From Xanthobacteraceae bacterium (lineage in GTDB: Bacteria > Pseudomonadota > Alphaproteobacteria > Rhizobiales > Xanthobacteraceae), in NCBI GenBank assembly GCA_022841625.1, contig JALHRD010000042.1, positions 1 to 35,039 of the forward strand: a stretch of 35,039 nucleotides of DNA, in the 5' to 3' direction. Below the pieces are notes generated by a model. The model ran no database searches. It saw nothing but the letters and a program-made list of their open reading frames with translations, and was not told the origin of the DNA. The translations under genes and the position numbers were made by a program. This document shows positions 34,502 to 35,039 of this stretch, piece by piece. Every line of letters starts with the position of its first letter. Position 1 is the stretch's first letter.

Positions 34502-34600
34502 AGACCACGATCCGATTCGATTGAATCGGATCGTGGTCTGACTTCATTGTCTGAGCATGATCTTTTCCGAAAACCGGTCCCCGCTTTTCGGGATCATGCC
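34502..34600. repeat. Composite palindromic repeat, copy B
   Basis: The first part is a perfect inverted repeat with 17-bp arms (AGACCACGATCCGATTC and its complement) around GATT at 34502-34539. The spacer GACTTCATTGTCTG-like piece and the second hairpin part GAGCATGATCTTTTCCGAAA...CTTTTCGGGATCATGC follow. Compared with copy A at 20291, arm positions 2 and 7 differ on both arms so that pairing is kept. It ends exactly where the zinc-ribbon gene's stop codon begins. Confidence 0.92.
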
Positions 34601-34783
34601 CTAAGCTTTCGCCTTGGCCTGCATCTTGCCGGCGGTGTTGCCGCATTTGACGCATTCGAGATAGAGCCGCTCCATGGCGGCATTGCCGGGCGCGGGCTCA
34701 CGCCGGGTCACGCGCATCTCGCCGCCGCATTGCGGACAGCTTTGGGCGATCGGCGGGGCCTTGGAGAAGTCGGAGCGGGCCAT
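34601..34783 (-). CDS. Small zinc-ribbon protein
   Basis: 60 residues from the ATG at 34783 (MARSDFSK); an ATG 6 nt earlier is an alternative. Two CxxC knuckles, CPQCGGEM and CVKCGN, about 26 residues apart form a classical zinc ribbon, like those in small transcription- or nucleic-acid-binding proteins. The C-terminus is Lys/Ala-rich. No recognised family beyond the zinc ribbon. Its stop codon touches the palindromic repeat copy B, which could stop its transcript. Confidence 0.78.
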   Translation of the reverse strand: MARSDFSKAPPIAQSCPQCGGEMRVTRREPAPGNAAMERLYLECVKCGNTAGKMQAKAKA

Positions 34784-34924
34784 GGTCATTTCCAGAATGC
34801 GGCGTGAACCGAAAAAATATGCATCAACTCCGAACGGGCTGGCAAGGCGCTAATAGTCCAATTCTAACATTCGCATCCCGCGCAAGCCGCAAAGGAGCAG
34901 CGAATGTCAAATCCGCTCCACTAG

Positions 34925-35039
34925 GAGCCTGTCTGAGTAGTTACTGGTCAAGCGGGGGCGAGTCTGATTCCTTGCGGCGCTATGAGCAAGGATTTTCGCT
35001 TCTGGAAGATCGATGAGGCGCAGCTTCTGCCGCCGAGTG
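34925..35039 (+). mobile_element. Left end of an IS1182-like insertion sequence (partial)
   Basis: The sequence from 34925, GAGCCTGTCTGAGTAGTTAC, resembles the terminal inverted repeat of IS1182-family elements and precedes a transposase start at 34982. The four bases before it are CTAG, a possible target duplication. The right end is outside the window, so neither the inverted-repeat partner nor the duplication can be confirmed. Confidence 0.5.
34982..35039 (+). CDS. IS1182-like transposase, N-terminus only
   Basis: The frame begins MSKDFRFWKIDEAQLLPPS and runs to the window edge (19 codons). The pattern M-S-K-x-F-R-x-W-x-[IV]-D-x-x-x-L-L-P-P-S is the well-conserved start of IS1182-family DDE transposases. 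The rest is outside the window, so intactness is unknown. Confidence 0.62.
   Translation, partial: MSKDFRFWKIDEAQLLPPS

Overview
The window looks like chromosomal DNA of a high-GC alphaproteobacterium of the order Rhizobiales (Hyphomicrobiales), most likely Bradyrhizobiaceae/Xanthobacteraceae-like. Reasons: an rpoD-dnaG pair with a primase that lacks its zinc ligands, a DUF3551 secreted protein, a DUF2293 protein, many solute receptors of the tripartite tricarboxylate transporter (TctC/Bug) type, and the dispersed Rhizobiales-type palindromic repeat containing TTCCGAAAACCGG. The species assignment is inference.

Layout. (1) 1-10.0 kb: the 5' end of what looks like a group II intron lies just beyond a strong terminator. 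That terminator ends a giant (about 3,273 aa) type I-secreted RTX adhesin on the minus strand, which carries a very recent 543-bp internal duplication and a possible LapG-type cleavage site. (2) 10.3-11.9 kb: a small secreted protein overlapping an MFS transporter. (3) 11.9-13.7 kb: a genomic scar. A Sco1-cytochrome c gene without its 5' end is fused to the 3' end of a type II secretion gspM-like gene, followed by an apparently intact GspN/GspC-like gene, an IS1380-type transposase fragment and a tRNA-Ile(CAU). (4) 14-20.3 kb: small or catabolic genes (amidohydrolase, LLM flavin monooxygenase with an ornithine-cyclodeaminase-like enzyme, cupin, cold-shock protein) and two striking tandem hairpin elements. 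(5) 20.4-23.4 kb: two TctC-like receptors, a DUF1330 protein and a DUF2293 protein. (6) 23.5-27.9 kb: the housekeeping pair dnaG-rpoD (minus strand) with a consensus DnaA box upstream of dnaG. (7) 28-34.4 kb: four more TctC-like receptors, a Tat-exported alpha/beta hydrolase and a split chromate-transporter pair. (8) 34.5-35.0 kb: a composite palindromic repeat, a zinc-ribbon protein and the left end of an IS1182-like element running off the window.

How the genes fit together. dnaG and rpoD form the conserved macromolecular-synthesis arrangement. The LLM monooxygenase and the cyclodeaminase-like gene are almost certainly co-transcribed, with the cupin gene divergent to them. Six receptor genes occur without any tctA/tctB membrane genes, so they probably feed transporters encoded elsewhere or act as sensors. 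Three of the six share a Cys-x10-Cys pair and are probably recent paralogs flanking the chromate-transporter pair.

The features most worth a second look are the twin covarying hairpins at 19.8-20.0 kb, the Sco/gspM junction at about 12.84 kb, the group II intron end at the left edge, and the adhesin's possible proteolytic release site. I found no CRISPR array, phage module or obvious new defence system.
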